Assembly: GCA_963819475.1 (NCBI GenBank)
Contig: CAWFWE010000002.1
Coordinates: 1,302,001 to 1,366,000, forward strand
DNA length: 64,000 nucleotides
Reading direction: 5' to 3'
Source of the DNA: DASUAS01 sp963819475
GTDB taxonomy: Bacteria > Actinomycetota > Acidimicrobiia > IMCC26256 > DASPTH01
This document shows, one piece after another, positions 52,691 to 60,806 of this stretch (positions are counted from its first letter, which is position 1; each line of letters opens with the position of its first letter). The position numbers and the translations under genes were made by a program. The notes below the pieces were generated by a model. The model saw nothing but the letters and a program-made list of their open reading frames with translations. It ran no database searches and was not told the DNA's origin.

Positions 52691-53239
52691 CTACACCTGC
52701 CGGCGACGACGGGCGGCCACGACGAACACCAGACCGACGACCACGGCGGCGACGCCGATGAGCACGTAGGACGGGGTGTCGTTCGACCCGGTGAACGCCA
52801 GCGCCCGGGCCTGTGCCGCCGGCGCCTGGGTCGGGGCGGTCGGCGCGCGGCTGATGGAGATGCCCTCGGTGCCGTCCGGCGCCGAGCACCCGGTGCCGTA
52901 GGCGTTGCCGTCGGCGTCGAAGAAGTTCGCGGTCACCACACCGGGCCCGTCAGCGGTGAACTGCAGCGAGGTGACGCCGCCGCCGGCGGGCGGCGTGCGC
53001 GTGAAGACTTGCGGCGCGATCGAGGCGTCGTCCGGCGTGAACGTGACGCGGACCTCGGTGGCGCCGGCCGGCGTGGTCACCGAGACGTCGATCGTCCCCG
53101 GCGCGGTCCCGGACGCAGTGAACGTGCACACCGAGGCCGTCTGGGCGCCGGCGCCGGGTGCGAGCAGCGGGAACGCGACGAGCGCTCCGAGCACACCGGC
53201 CAGGGCCACGCCCCAGATGCTGCGTACGCGGTTCCGCAC
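52691..53239 (-). CDS. Exported surface protein with LAxTG-type sorting signal
   Basis: 182 residues. A signal peptide (GVALAGVLGALVAFPLLAPG, cleavage near GAQTA) is followed by a beta-rich domain (CTFTASGTAPGTIDVSVTTP, VTANFFDADGNAYGTGC), a Pro/Ala/Thr linker and a C-terminal LAFTGSNDTP motif, hydrophobic span and RRRR tail, as in class E sortase substrates. The GTG at 53239 has GAGGAGGCGATCG. The sortase itself is not in this window. Confidence 0.85.
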   Translation of the reverse strand: MRNRVRSIWGVALAGVLGALVAFPLLAPGAGAQTASVCTFTASGTAPGTIDVSVTTPAGATEVRVTFTPDDASIAPQVFTRTPPAGGGVTSLQFTADGPGVVTANFFDADGNAYGTGCSAPDGTEGISISRAPTAPTQAPAAQARALAFTGSNDTPSYVLIGVAAVVVGLVFVVAARRRRQV

Positions 53240-53391
53240 CGATCGCCTCCTCGTTCCTGCCACTCCCGGCCACGCTCGGCGGCTCGATCGTCGAGACAGC
53301 CCAAACCGTGGCCGACCAGTCTCCGCGACGGCGCGCACCGTCGTACACCGCGTGGTTCCGGTCGGGCGTAAAGCTAGACCGTCCCAGCGGC

Positions 53392-54549
53392 TCAGGTGAG
53401 GACCCGCAGTGGGCGGAAGAACTCCCGCACGTCCGCCACCAGCAGCTCCCCCTCTTCGAACGCCGCGAAGTGACCGCCGCGGGGCATCTCGGTCCACTGG
53501 CGGATGTCGTAGCGCTGCTCGGCCCAGTGGCGGGGCGAGCGGATGATCTCCTTGGGGAACGCGGCGAACCCGATGGGGACCTCGACCTTCTGGTCGGGCA
53601 CGAACCCCGAGGTCTGCTCGGCCTCGTAGTAGAGCCGACCGGCGGAGTGGGCGGTGGCGGTGAGCCAGTACAGCATGATGTTGTCGAGCAGCTGGTCCTT
53701 GGTGAAGCGGCGTTCGACGTCGCCGTCGCAATCACTCCAGGTGCGGAACTTCTCCACGATCCACGCCGCCAGCCCGGCGGGCGAGTCGTCGAGCGGGTAG
53801 CCGATGGTCTGTGGCTTCGTGCCCTGGATCTTCGAGTATCCCGAGTCGACACGGGCGTAGTAGTCGTACGACGCCAGTGCGAGCTGCTCGTCCTCCCGGA
53901 GGTGCTCGAAGTCGAGGTCGGCGGGCGGCGGTGCCACGATCATGTTCAGGTGCACGCCGGCGAGGTGCTCGGGATCGGCGAGGGCGAGCTGGGTCGAGAT
54001 CATCGACCCCCAGTCGCCGCCCTGCGCGCCGTAGCGCTCGTAGCCCAGGCCGGCCATGAGCGTGGCCCACGCCTCGGCGATCCGGCGCGGGCCCCATCCC
54101 CGCTCGGTGGTGGGGCCGGAGAAGGCGTAGCCGGGGATCGACGGGCACACGACGTGGAAGGCGTCGGCGGGGTCGCCCCCGTGCGCCCGGGGGTCCGACA
54201 GCGGACCGATCACGTCGAGGAACTCGACGATGGAGCCCGGCCACCCGTGGGTGACGATCAGCGGCAACGCGCCCGGCTCCGGGGACCGCGTGTGCAGGAA
54301 GTGCACCCGCGTGCCGTCGATCTCGGTGAGGAAGTGCTCGAAGAAGTTGAGGCGCGCCTCCACGCGTCGCCAGTCGTACTCGTCCCGCCAGTAGGCAACG
54401 AGCTCCTCGAGGTAACCCCGCTCGGTGCCGTAGTCCCAGCCCGCGCCGGGCAACTGCTGCGAGAAGCGGGTGCGGGCGAGCCGCTCACGCAGGTCGACGA
54501 GGTCGGCCTCGGGGATGTCGATGGTGAAAGGCTCGATGGTCAGTGCCAT
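53392..54549 (-). CDS. Epoxide hydrolase (EHN-domain alpha/beta hydrolase)
   Basis: 385 residues. The N-terminal EHN region (IDIPEADLVDLRERLARTRF, WDYGTERGYLEELVAYWRDE) precedes the hydrolase core with HGWPGS (101-106), the nucleophile Asp179 in AQGGDWGSM and the His in MPRGGHFAAFEEGELL. These match microsomal-type epoxide hydrolases common in actinobacteria, opening epoxides to diols. The ATG at 54549 is the natural start. It diverges from the dodecin gene across about 60 bases. Confidence 0.92.
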   Translation of the reverse strand: MALTIEPFTIDIPEADLVDLRERLARTRFSQQLPGAGWDYGTERGYLEELVAYWRDEYDWRRVEARLNFFEHFLTEIDGTRVHFLHTRSPEPGALPLIVTHGWPGSIVEFLDVIGPLSDPRAHGGDPADAFHVVCPSIPGYAFSGPTTERGWGPRRIAEAWATLMAGLGYERYGAQGGDWGSMISTQLALADPEHLAGVHLNMIVAPPPADLDFEHLREDEQLALASYDYYARVDSGYSKIQGTKPQTIGYPLDDSPAGLAAWIVEKFRTWSDCDGDVERRFTKDQLLDNIMLYWLTATAHSAGRLYYEAEQTSGFVPDQKVEVPIGFAAFPKEIIRSPRHWAEQRYDIRQWTEMPRGGHFAAFEEGELLVADVREFFRPLRVLT

Positions 54550-54608
54550 GGCGCCGACGCTATCGTGCGACGCCCCATGGGACCTTCGGACGAACCGGGA
54601 GCGCGACT

Positions 54609-54821
54609 GTGGATCACACCTACAAGATCTCGGAGATCGTCGGCTCGTCAGCGGAGGGTGTCGACGACGCCATCCGCAACGGCATCGGGCGCACGGCGAA
54701 GACGCTTCGCAACCTCGACTGGTTCGAGGTGTCCGACATCCGCGGCGCGATGAACGACGGCTCGATCGCCTGGTACCAGGTGACCATGAAGGTCGGCTTC
54801 CGACTCGACGACGGCGACTGA
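54609..54821 (+). CDS. Dodecin (flavin-binding protein)
   Basis: 70-residue dodecin: DHTYKISEIVGSSAEGVDDA, IRNGIGRTAKTLRNLDWFEV and MNDGSIAWYQVTMKVGFRL, the complete family pattern with the conserved Trp that stacks on the flavin. It binds FMN/riboflavin or CoA in a dodecameric shell. The GTG at 54609 has GGGAG nine bases upstream. It stands between divergent and convergent genes, with no operon. Confidence 0.93.
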   Translation: MDHTYKISEIVGSSAEGVDDAIRNGIGRTAKTLRNLDWFEVSDIRGAMNDGSIAWYQVTMKVGFRLDDGD

Positions 54822-54826
54822 CGCGC

Positions 54827-56017
54827 CTACGTCGTCGTGGTCGTCGGCGCGCGCACGATCGGGTCGCCGCACACGTACGGCTCGACCACGAGGTAGCGCG
54901 AGCCGTCGCTCTGTACCAGCGCCCCGCACGGCACGCCCCGGGTGTGCATCGCGGGCCAGGTCGAGCGGCCGACGGTGTCGGGCACCGAGAACGAGAAGTT
55001 GCGGTTGGCGGCGGCGAGGAACCGCTCGCGCGTGAGCCTTCGCCCCACCCGGGCGAGCATCCGCAGGAACGCGTCGGCCGACCAGTAGCCGGCGGCGACG
55101 CCCGGCGTGAGCGTGGTGCCGGGGGCGAACGCCTCGACGTCAGCGGCCAGCCGGCGGTTGGCCGCGGTCCTCTCCTCGAACGGCGCGTACGGCACCAGGA
55201 CGGTGAGGCCGTTCGCGACCGCGGGGGTGGCGGGTTGGTAGAACGCATCGGTGGTGGCGACGGTGCCGGTGAACCCGGCCGCGGTCAGCCGTTGCGCCAG
55301 GGCGGTCGTGGTCGCCGGTGACGTGAGCAGGAGCACGGCCGCGGGTGAGCCCGCGGTCAACGTCGTGGTGGCGGGCGCGAGGTCGGGCAGCGGCGTCGGT
55401 GGTGCCGGGAGCGCGACCGGGACCGCGACCCGGAAACCCGCCGCCCGCAGGGAGCGCCGGGCCTGCTCCACGCGCGCGGTGCCGAGCGCGTCGTCGTCGA
55501 CCGCGACCGTGACCTGTGATCCCTGCGCGGTGCCGAGCAACGAGCGGAGCTGCGCACCCCAGGCGGGGCTGACGACGCGGGTCTGCACCGCGGCCTGCGC
55601 ACCGACGAACCCGAAGCCGGCGGTGTTGCCGTCCCACCCGGTGGTCGAGGCGGCGCCGACGAACGGCACCCTGGCCTGGGCGAGCCCGGTGGTGTCGAGC
55701 GCGTCGCTGACTGCCGGCACCACCGCGAACACCGAACCGGCGAGCGCGGACGCGGTGTTGGTAGTGAGGGTGGTGGAGTACTCGACGGTGCGGCCCGCCA
55801 CGCCGCCGCGCCGGTTGGCACGGGCGAAGCGCGCCTGTGCGCCGACGTCGGCACCGACCGCGGTCGCCTCGCCGCCGACCACACCGGTGACGGTGACCGT
55901 CGTGCGCGTGACCCCGACGACCGGGGTGGCGGGAGCGCGTGCGGGCGCGCCGGCGAGCGCGAGCCCGCCGACCAGCGCGGCTGCCACCGACGCCCGCGTC
56001 CTGCCGCCCGACCACAT
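54827..56017 (-). CDS. Branched-chain-type ABC transporter substrate-binding protein
   Basis: About 396 residues with an N-terminal signal/anchor (SVAAALVGGLALAGAPARAP). The periplasmic-binding type I fold is shown by DVGAQARFARANRRGGVAGR near the start and VGYWSADAFLRML-like helix near the end. It ends GALVQSDGSRYLVVEPYVCG before a Thr-rich tail. Together with the next gene (4 bases between stop and start) it forms a pair of diverged Leu/Ile/Val-type binding proteins. ATG 56017 follows the upstream stop directly. Confidence 0.8.
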   Translation of the reverse strand: MWSGGRTRASVAAALVGGLALAGAPARAPATPVVGVTRTTVTVTGVVGGEATAVGADVGAQARFARANRRGGVAGRTVEYSTTLTTNTASALAGSVFAVVPAVSDALDTTGLAQARVPFVGAASTTGWDGNTAGFGFVGAQAAVQTRVVSPAWGAQLRSLLGTAQGSQVTVAVDDDALGTARVEQARRSLRAAGFRVAVPVALPAPPTPLPDLAPATTTLTAGSPAAVLLLTSPATTTALAQRLTAAGFTGTVATTDAFYQPATPAVANGLTVLVPYAPFEERTAANRRLAADVEAFAPGTTLTPGVAAGYWSADAFLRMLARVGRRLTRERFLAAANRNFSFSVPDTVGRSTWPAMHTRGVPCGALVQSDGSRYLVVEPYVCGDPIVRAPTTTTT

Positions 56018-56021
56018 CGCG

Positions 56022-57254
56022 CTATTCGACCGCGACGACGCGGCCACACGTGTACGGGACTTTCACCGCGTACGCGGTGCCGTTGCTCGCCACGAGCGCG
56101 CCGCACGGTGTCGGGCGCGAGTGCGCGGCGGGGAACGTGGTGGGCCCGACGGTGTTCGCCACCTTGTACGTGAAATGGTTGTTGGCCGCCTTCACCAGCG
56201 AGGCGCGGGTGAGGTTCTTGCCCGCCTTCTGCACCGCGGCGAGGAACAGGTCCGCCGACCAGTAGCCCACGATCACCGACTGGTCGACGGGAACGCCGGG
56301 CGCCACCTTCTGGACGTCGGCCACGAGCTGGGCCATCGCCGGGTTGGTCGGCGCGCTCTCGGTCGGGGCGGTCTGCGTCATCACGATCGCACCGTTCGCG
56401 GGGGCGACGAGGTTCGGGGCGTACTCGATCCCATTGGTGAACAGCCCGAGGAACCCGGCCGCGCTGAGCGCCTGCTGCATGCCGAGCACGTTCGAGGCGT
56501 TGCCGACGACGAACACCGCGTCGGGCGACGTCCCCGCGTTGCTGGCCAGCACCTCCTGGGCGACGGCGCCGTAGTCGAGCGTCGCGGGCACGCCGAGCGC
56601 GGCCTTGCCGTAGACGACCTTCAACTTGGCGCTGGTGACGCCGGCAGTGAGCGCGGTGAGCTCGTACTGCCCGGACGGCGAGCCCTCGGTGACGATCGCC
56701 GCGGTGCGCCCGGCCGACTCCGCGCCGAACACCTTGCTGATCAACACACCCCACACGTTGCTCGTCACGCCCTCCGGCACCAGGCAGCCGCTGAACCCGA
56801 ACCCGTAGTCGTTGCCGCAGAAGTCGGACGAGAGGCCCCAGCCGAAGTACGGCACCTTCTGCTGCGCGAGGAACGAGCCGGCGGCGAAGGTGGGCGTGAC
56901 CGCAGGGACCACCGCGAACACCTGGTCCTGCTGCACGAGCTTGGTCGCGGCGGTGGTGCCGGCGGTGGGGTCGCCGCCGTCGTCGGTGAAGCCGGCGTAG
57001 TCGATGGTGCGGCCGTGCACGCCGCCGGCGTCGTTGGCCCGTTGGAAGCGCGCCTTCGCACCGACGTCGGCGCCACCGTAGAGGAGCGAGTCGCCGAGGC
57101 CCGCGACCTTGATGCTCGTGGCCGTGACGCCGACGCTGCCGCTCTTGGGCGCGCCGGTCTGCGCACCGCCGGTCCTCGCGGTCGAGACCAGCACCAGGAC
57201 CGCGATCCCGATTGCGAGTGCGGCCGCCACCGGACGCCGCTTCCGTGCACTCAC
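56022..57254 (-). CDS. Branched-chain-type ABC transporter substrate-binding protein
   Basis: 410 residues with a signal peptide (PVAAALAIGIAVLVLVSTAR). The type I periplasmic-binding fold has GADVGAKARFQRANDAGGVH, VVPAVTPTFAAGSFLAQQKV and SVIVGYWSADLFLAAVQKAG. The C-terminal C/G-rich segment PTPCGALVASNGTAYAVKVP pairs with the same segment in the downstream protein, so the two are paralogues. The GTG at 57254 overlaps the stop of the phosphatase gene (GTGA). Probable ligand: branched-chain amino acids or related amides/urea. Confidence 0.85.
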   Translation of the reverse strand: MSARKRRPVAAALAIGIAVLVLVSTARTGGAQTGAPKSGSVGVTATSIKVAGLGDSLLYGGADVGAKARFQRANDAGGVHGRTIDYAGFTDDGGDPTAGTTAATKLVQQDQVFAVVPAVTPTFAAGSFLAQQKVPYFGWGLSSDFCGNDYGFGFSGCLVPEGVTSNVWGVLISKVFGAESAGRTAAIVTEGSPSGQYELTALTAGVTSAKLKVVYGKAALGVPATLDYGAVAQEVLASNAGTSPDAVFVVGNASNVLGMQQALSAAGFLGLFTNGIEYAPNLVAPANGAIVMTQTAPTESAPTNPAMAQLVADVQKVAPGVPVDQSVIVGYWSADLFLAAVQKAGKNLTRASLVKAANNHFTYKVANTVGPTTFPAAHSRPTPCGALVASNGTAYAVKVPYTCGRVVAVE

Positions 57255-57766
57255 GCGGGGACGTCGCCGAGCACCGGGCGGAGAGTGGTGAGCAGCTCGT
57301 GGATCTCGACCGCGCAGCGGTGGAACACCTCGGGCTCGCCGCCGGCGGGGTCGTCGACGTCCTCCCACGGCTCGAGCACGACGTCGGCGAGGTGCAGCGA
57401 CGCCACCCGGTCCGCCAGCGTGCCCGACGCCGCGGGGAGGTCGCGCGCGAGCCGCTTGAGCGTGCCCGTCCGCGCCGCGGCCTCGGGGTGACGGCGGCGC
57501 ACGTACTCCACGTGCTCACCCGCCATCGCGAGCACGAGGTCGGCGTCGGCGAGGTCGGCCCCCGAGAGCTGCCGGCTGCGGTGGCCGTCGGCCTTGGCCC
57601 CGACCCCCACGATGGCGTCGCGGGTGCGCCAGCTCATCGGCATGCCCTCGACGACGTGTGTGCCCCGGGTCGACACCACGAGTGCGGGCACGTGCTCGGC
57701 GAGGATCGCGCCGGCCATCACCGACCGCGCCGCGTTGCCGGTGCACAGCGTGACCAGGTTGGGCAT
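57251..57766 (-). CDS. Low-molecular-weight protein tyrosine phosphatase-like protein
   Basis: 171 residues with the P-loop CTGNAARS (8-15, Cx5RS) at the start, and the downstream acid region VVLEPWEDVDDPAGGEPE, matching the Asp-Pro/Asp-Asp acid loop of low-molecular-weight phosphatase and arsenate reductase-like proteins. ATG 57766. Its stop overlaps the GTG of the binding-protein gene. An operon of phosphatase plus two binding proteins is unusual; the connection may be just translational efficiency. Confidence 0.88.
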   Translation of the reverse strand: MPNLVTLCTGNAARSVMAGAILAEHVPALVVSTRGTHVVEGMPMSWRTRDAIVGVGAKADGHRSRQLSGADLADADLVLAMAGEHVEYVRRRHPEAAARTGTLKRLARDLPAASGTLADRVASLHLADVVLEPWEDVDDPAGGEPEVFHRCAVEIHELLTTLRPVLGDVPA

Positions 57767-57833
57767 CGGGCGGAGTCTACAGAGCGCGCTCCGCGGCGCC
57801 GGCGCGCTCGCACCGAGCGGGCATACTGCGGGA

Positions 57834-58535
57834 ATGGCCGTCGACGTACGCCCCGCGAACAGCCGCTTCCACACCGAGCTCGACTGGCTCGACTCGTGGC
57901 ACAGCTTCAGCTTCGGGCCGCACCACGACCCGCGAAACGTCGGCCACGGGCTCCTGATCGTCAACAACGACGACATCGTCCGGGCCGGTGGCGGCTTCGG
58001 GACGCACGGCCACCGCGACATGGAGATCGTCACCTGGGTGCTCGACGGCGAGCTCGGCCACCGCGACAGCACCGGCACCGACGGCGTGATCTACCCAGGC
58101 CTCGCGCAGCGGATGAGCGCGGGCTCGGGCATCCGCCACTCGGAGATGAACGCCAGCGCGACCGCCGCCGTGCATCTCGTGCAGATGTGGGTGCTCCCCG
58201 ACACGAACGGCATCGAGCCGGGCTACGAGCAGCGAGACCTCAACGACGCGCTCGCAGGCGGCGGTCTCGTGGTGGTGGCGTCGGGCCGGGGACACGAGGG
58301 TGCGATCACGATCCACCAGCGCGACGCGGTGTTCTCCGTCGGCCGCCTCGATCCCGGTGAGGCAGTCACGGTTCCCGACGCTCCGCACGCGCACGTGTTC
58401 GTCGCGGTCGGCGGCGCGGCCCTCGACGGCACACCGCTCGGCACCGGCGACGCGGCGCGGCTCACCGACGCGGGGTCCCCGACCCTGACCGCGGGAGACG
58501 ACGGCGCGGAGGTGCTCGTCTGGGCGACCGCGTGA
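57834..58535 (+). CDS. Pirin-family protein (bicupin)
   Basis: 233 residues. The N-terminal cupin has the metal-binding set in GFGTHGHRDMEIVTWVLDGE (His pair and Glu) with DWLDSWHSFSFGPHHDP before and RMSAGSGIRHSEMNASA after. A second half (QMWVLPDTNGIEPGYEQRDL) completes the pirin layout. Pirins bind iron and act as dioxygenase or redox regulators. The ATG at 57834 has GGGA close upstream. The stop overlaps the DUF429 start as GTGA. Confidence 0.92.
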   Translation: MAVDVRPANSRFHTELDWLDSWHSFSFGPHHDPRNVGHGLLIVNNDDIVRAGGGFGTHGHRDMEIVTWVLDGELGHRDSTGTDGVIYPGLAQRMSAGSGIRHSEMNASATAAVHLVQMWVLPDTNGIEPGYEQRDLNDALAGGGLVVVASGRGHEGAITIHQRDAVFSVGRLDPGEAVTVPDAPHAHVFVAVGGAALDGTPLGTGDAARLTDAGSPTLTAGDDGAEVLVWATA

Positions 58536-59351
58536 CGGTCGTCGCGGTCGACTGGTCGGGTCGACGCACGGGAGAACGCCGGTACCTCTGGATGGCGGAG
58601 GCCGCCGACGGCACCCTGCTCCGGCTGGAGTGCGGGCGGACCCGGGAGGAGTTGGCGGCCGAGCTCGTGGCCCGCGCCTCGGACGACCCCCCGCCCGTCG
58701 TCGGCTTCGACTTCTCCTTCTCGTTGCCGGCGTGGTTCCTCGACCGCGAGGGTCTCCGCGAGGCGGTCGAGCTGTGGGCGGCCGCCGCGCTCGACGGCGA
58801 GCGCTGGCTCCGCGAGTGCCCACCACCGTTCTGGGGGCGTCCGGGCCGGCGGCGGCCCGACGGCGAGCAGCTCCGGGCGACGGAGGCGGCGTTGGCGGCG
58901 GTCGGGGGCATCCGCCCGAAGTCGACGTTCCAGATCGGTGGTGCCGGCAGCGTCGGGACCGGCTCGGTGCGCGGCTGGCCCGCCCTCGTCCGCCTGCGCG
59001 AGGCGGGCTTCGCGATCTGGCCGTTCGACCAGCCCGCGTGCCCGCCGGTCGCGGTGGAGATCTACCCGCGGGCATTCACCGGCCCGGTGGTGAAGTCCAG
59101 CGCGTCGGCGCGCGCCGGCCTCCTCGACGCGCGCTACCCCGCGCTCCCGCCGGGGCTGCGCGACCACGCGGTCGCGAGCGAGGACGCGTTCGACGCCGCG
59201 GTGTCGGCGCTCGCGATGTCGAGCCACGAGCACGCGCTGCCGCGCGCTCCCCCGTGTCGACGACGAGATCGGCCGCCGCGAGGGTCGGGTGTGGACCCCC
59301 ACGGCCGCGCCCGACGTCATGCCGCCGGCGCCGCCCGTTGCAGCCTCGTGA
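58532..59351 (+). CDS. DUF429-like nuclease-fold protein, frameshifted near the C-terminus
   Basis: About 270 residues if repaired. An RNase H-like opening (VVAVDWSGRRTGERRYLWMA) and VVGFDFSFSLPAWFL are typical of DUF429; ASEDAFDAAVSALAM is the C-terminal conserved Asp-rich region. After the CCCCC run at 59249-59253 the expected ending VDDEIGRREGRVWTPTAAPD appears in another frame and stops at 59351; removing one C restores it. Without repair the frame runs into the next gene's antisense. The GTG start overlaps the pirin stop. Confidence 0.8.
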
Positions 59352-60030
59352 CCGACGCGACGATCGCCGGTTGGAGCGCGGCCGAGATGTCCTTGTCGGA
59401 TGTGTACGAGTACCCGGCGAGCGCCCGCCCGGCGCGCACGGCCACGAGGCCGAGCCCGATGGTCTGCGTCGTGCCGTTCTTCAGGCCGACGTCGAGGGTG
59501 CCCTCGTAGACGACCGCCTCGTCGCCGAGACGGATGCCGTCTTCGCGGCCGAGCGTCGTCGTGACCGACTTCAACTGCTTGGCCGTCTTCCTGTTCTTCT
59601 CGAGCTCCTTCCGGTAGACCGCGGTGAAGAGCCGCTCCAAGCAGCCCGCGATGCGGGCGTCGCGGAAGGTCGCGATCGCGGCGACGGCCCGGTCGGTCGA
59701 CGGGAACACGCTCACCGTGTTGGTGACGTTCGACTGCCCCTGATCGAAGTTCTCCGACCTGGCGCGCGGTTGGCGCCGGTTCGTGGCCGAGAAGGTCCGA
59801 AACGGCTTGCAGCTCGGGATCTTGGCCGCCTGCGCGTCGAGCTCCTTGTCGGAGGTGGGGCCGCGCGCGGCCTGCTGCCAGCCGGCGGGGAAGTCGGTCT
59901 GCTGCAGGACCCCGGTGCCGGCGAGCTGCTCGTCGGTCGACGTGCCCGCCACCGTGGTCGTGGTCTCGGCGGCCGCGGTGGCGAACAGCGCGGCGACGCC
60001 CACGACGACGACCGCGACCACGCGTGTCAT
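59317..60030 (-). CDS. Exported hypothetical protein (paralogue of 60027-60764)
   Basis: 237 residues with a signal peptide (VVAVVVVGVAALFATAAAET) and a mature domain with CKPF...FDQGQSNVTNTVSVFP, STDRAVAAIATFRDARIAGC, and RLGDEAVVYEGTLDVGLKNG. The pattern (two conserved cysteines, a GDE-V-VYEGT strand, then a VAVRAGRALAGYSYTS strand) is shared with the upstream gene. ATG 60030 overlaps the upstream stop (ATGA), so they form a tandem duplicated operon. Function unknown. Confidence 0.75.
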   Translation of the reverse strand: MTRVVAVVVVGVAALFATAAAETTTTVAGTSTDEQLAGTGVLQQTDFPAGWQQAARGPTSDKELDAQAAKIPSCKPFRTFSATNRRQPRARSENFDQGQSNVTNTVSVFPSTDRAVAAIATFRDARIAGCLERLFTAVYRKELEKNRKTAKQLKSVTTTLGREDGIRLGDEAVVYEGTLDVGLKNGTTQTIGLGLVAVRAGRALAGYSYTSDKDISAALQPAIVASVTRLQRAAPAA

Positions 60031-60764
60031 GCCGGCGTCGCTCCCAGCGCGGTGCGCAGGCGCCCCACCGACGCGTCGATCGCCGGGGTGAGGATGTCGG
60101 CCAGGTCGCCGCCCGACGTCGAGAAGCTGACCGCGTCGACGGTGCGCCCGACACGCACCGCGGCGTTGCCGATCCCCAAGCGCGCGCTCGAGCCGTCGGT
60201 GCCGGTGACCACGACGGTGCCCTCGTACACCACGCTCTCGTCGCCGAGACCGGCGATGTCCTGGCGCTCGAGCGTCACGACGACGTCCTCGATGGCGCTG
60301 GAGCGGCTCGGGTCCTGGCGGATGCCCTTCTCGAACACCTTCTCGAGGCAACCGACGAGGCTGGGCTTGGCGTACAACACGAGCGCGGCGCTCGCGCCCC
60401 GATCGGTCTTGAAGACGTCGACCTCGTTGACGACCTTGCGGGTCTGGTCCTCCAGGCTGGCCGACCGCGCCGACGGCAGGTCGAGCAGCGTCTTCTGGAG
60501 CGCGACGTAGGGCGCGCACCCGCTGATCCCCTTCGCCAGCCGGATGTTGTCCGCCTTCGACGAACCCGCGTCGGGCTTCGTGGCGAAGCCGGCGGGGAGG
60601 TCGGCCAGCACGAGGGTCCCGGCCTTCGCGAGCTGCAGGTCCTCTCCGTAGCGGGACGCCGCGGCCGGCGTCGCAGCTGCACCGAGCAGCAGGGCGGCGA
60701 GCACGGCGCCCGCGATCGCGGCACGCACGCACGCGGGAGAACCACCTCGGAGTCGATTGCCCAT
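60027..60764 (-). CDS. Exported hypothetical protein (paralogue of 59317-60030)
   Basis: 245 residues with a signal peptide (AAIAGAVLAALLLGAAATPA). Shares ADLPAGFATKPD, CAPYVALQKTLL, ASAALVLYAKPSLVGCLEKVF and LGDESVVYEGTVVV with its partner, about 30 percent overall by eye. The upstream gap to the divergent transporter is only about 40 bases, so a bidirectional promoter must be compact. Function unknown; may be a lipoprotein-like surface component. Confidence 0.75.
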   Translation of the reverse strand: MGNRLRGGSPACVRAAIAGAVLAALLLGAAATPAAASRYGEDLQLAKAGTLVLADLPAGFATKPDAGSSKADNIRLAKGISGCAPYVALQKTLLDLPSARSASLEDQTRKVVNEVDVFKTDRGASAALVLYAKPSLVGCLEKVFEKGIRQDPSRSSAIEDVVVTLERQDIAGLGDESVVYEGTVVVTGTDGSSARLGIGNAAVRVGRTVDAVSFSTSGGDLADILTPAIDASVGRLRTALGATPA

Positions 60765-60806
60765 TGGAGGCAATCTACGGGCCGAGCGCGCGCATACTTG
60801 ATCACC

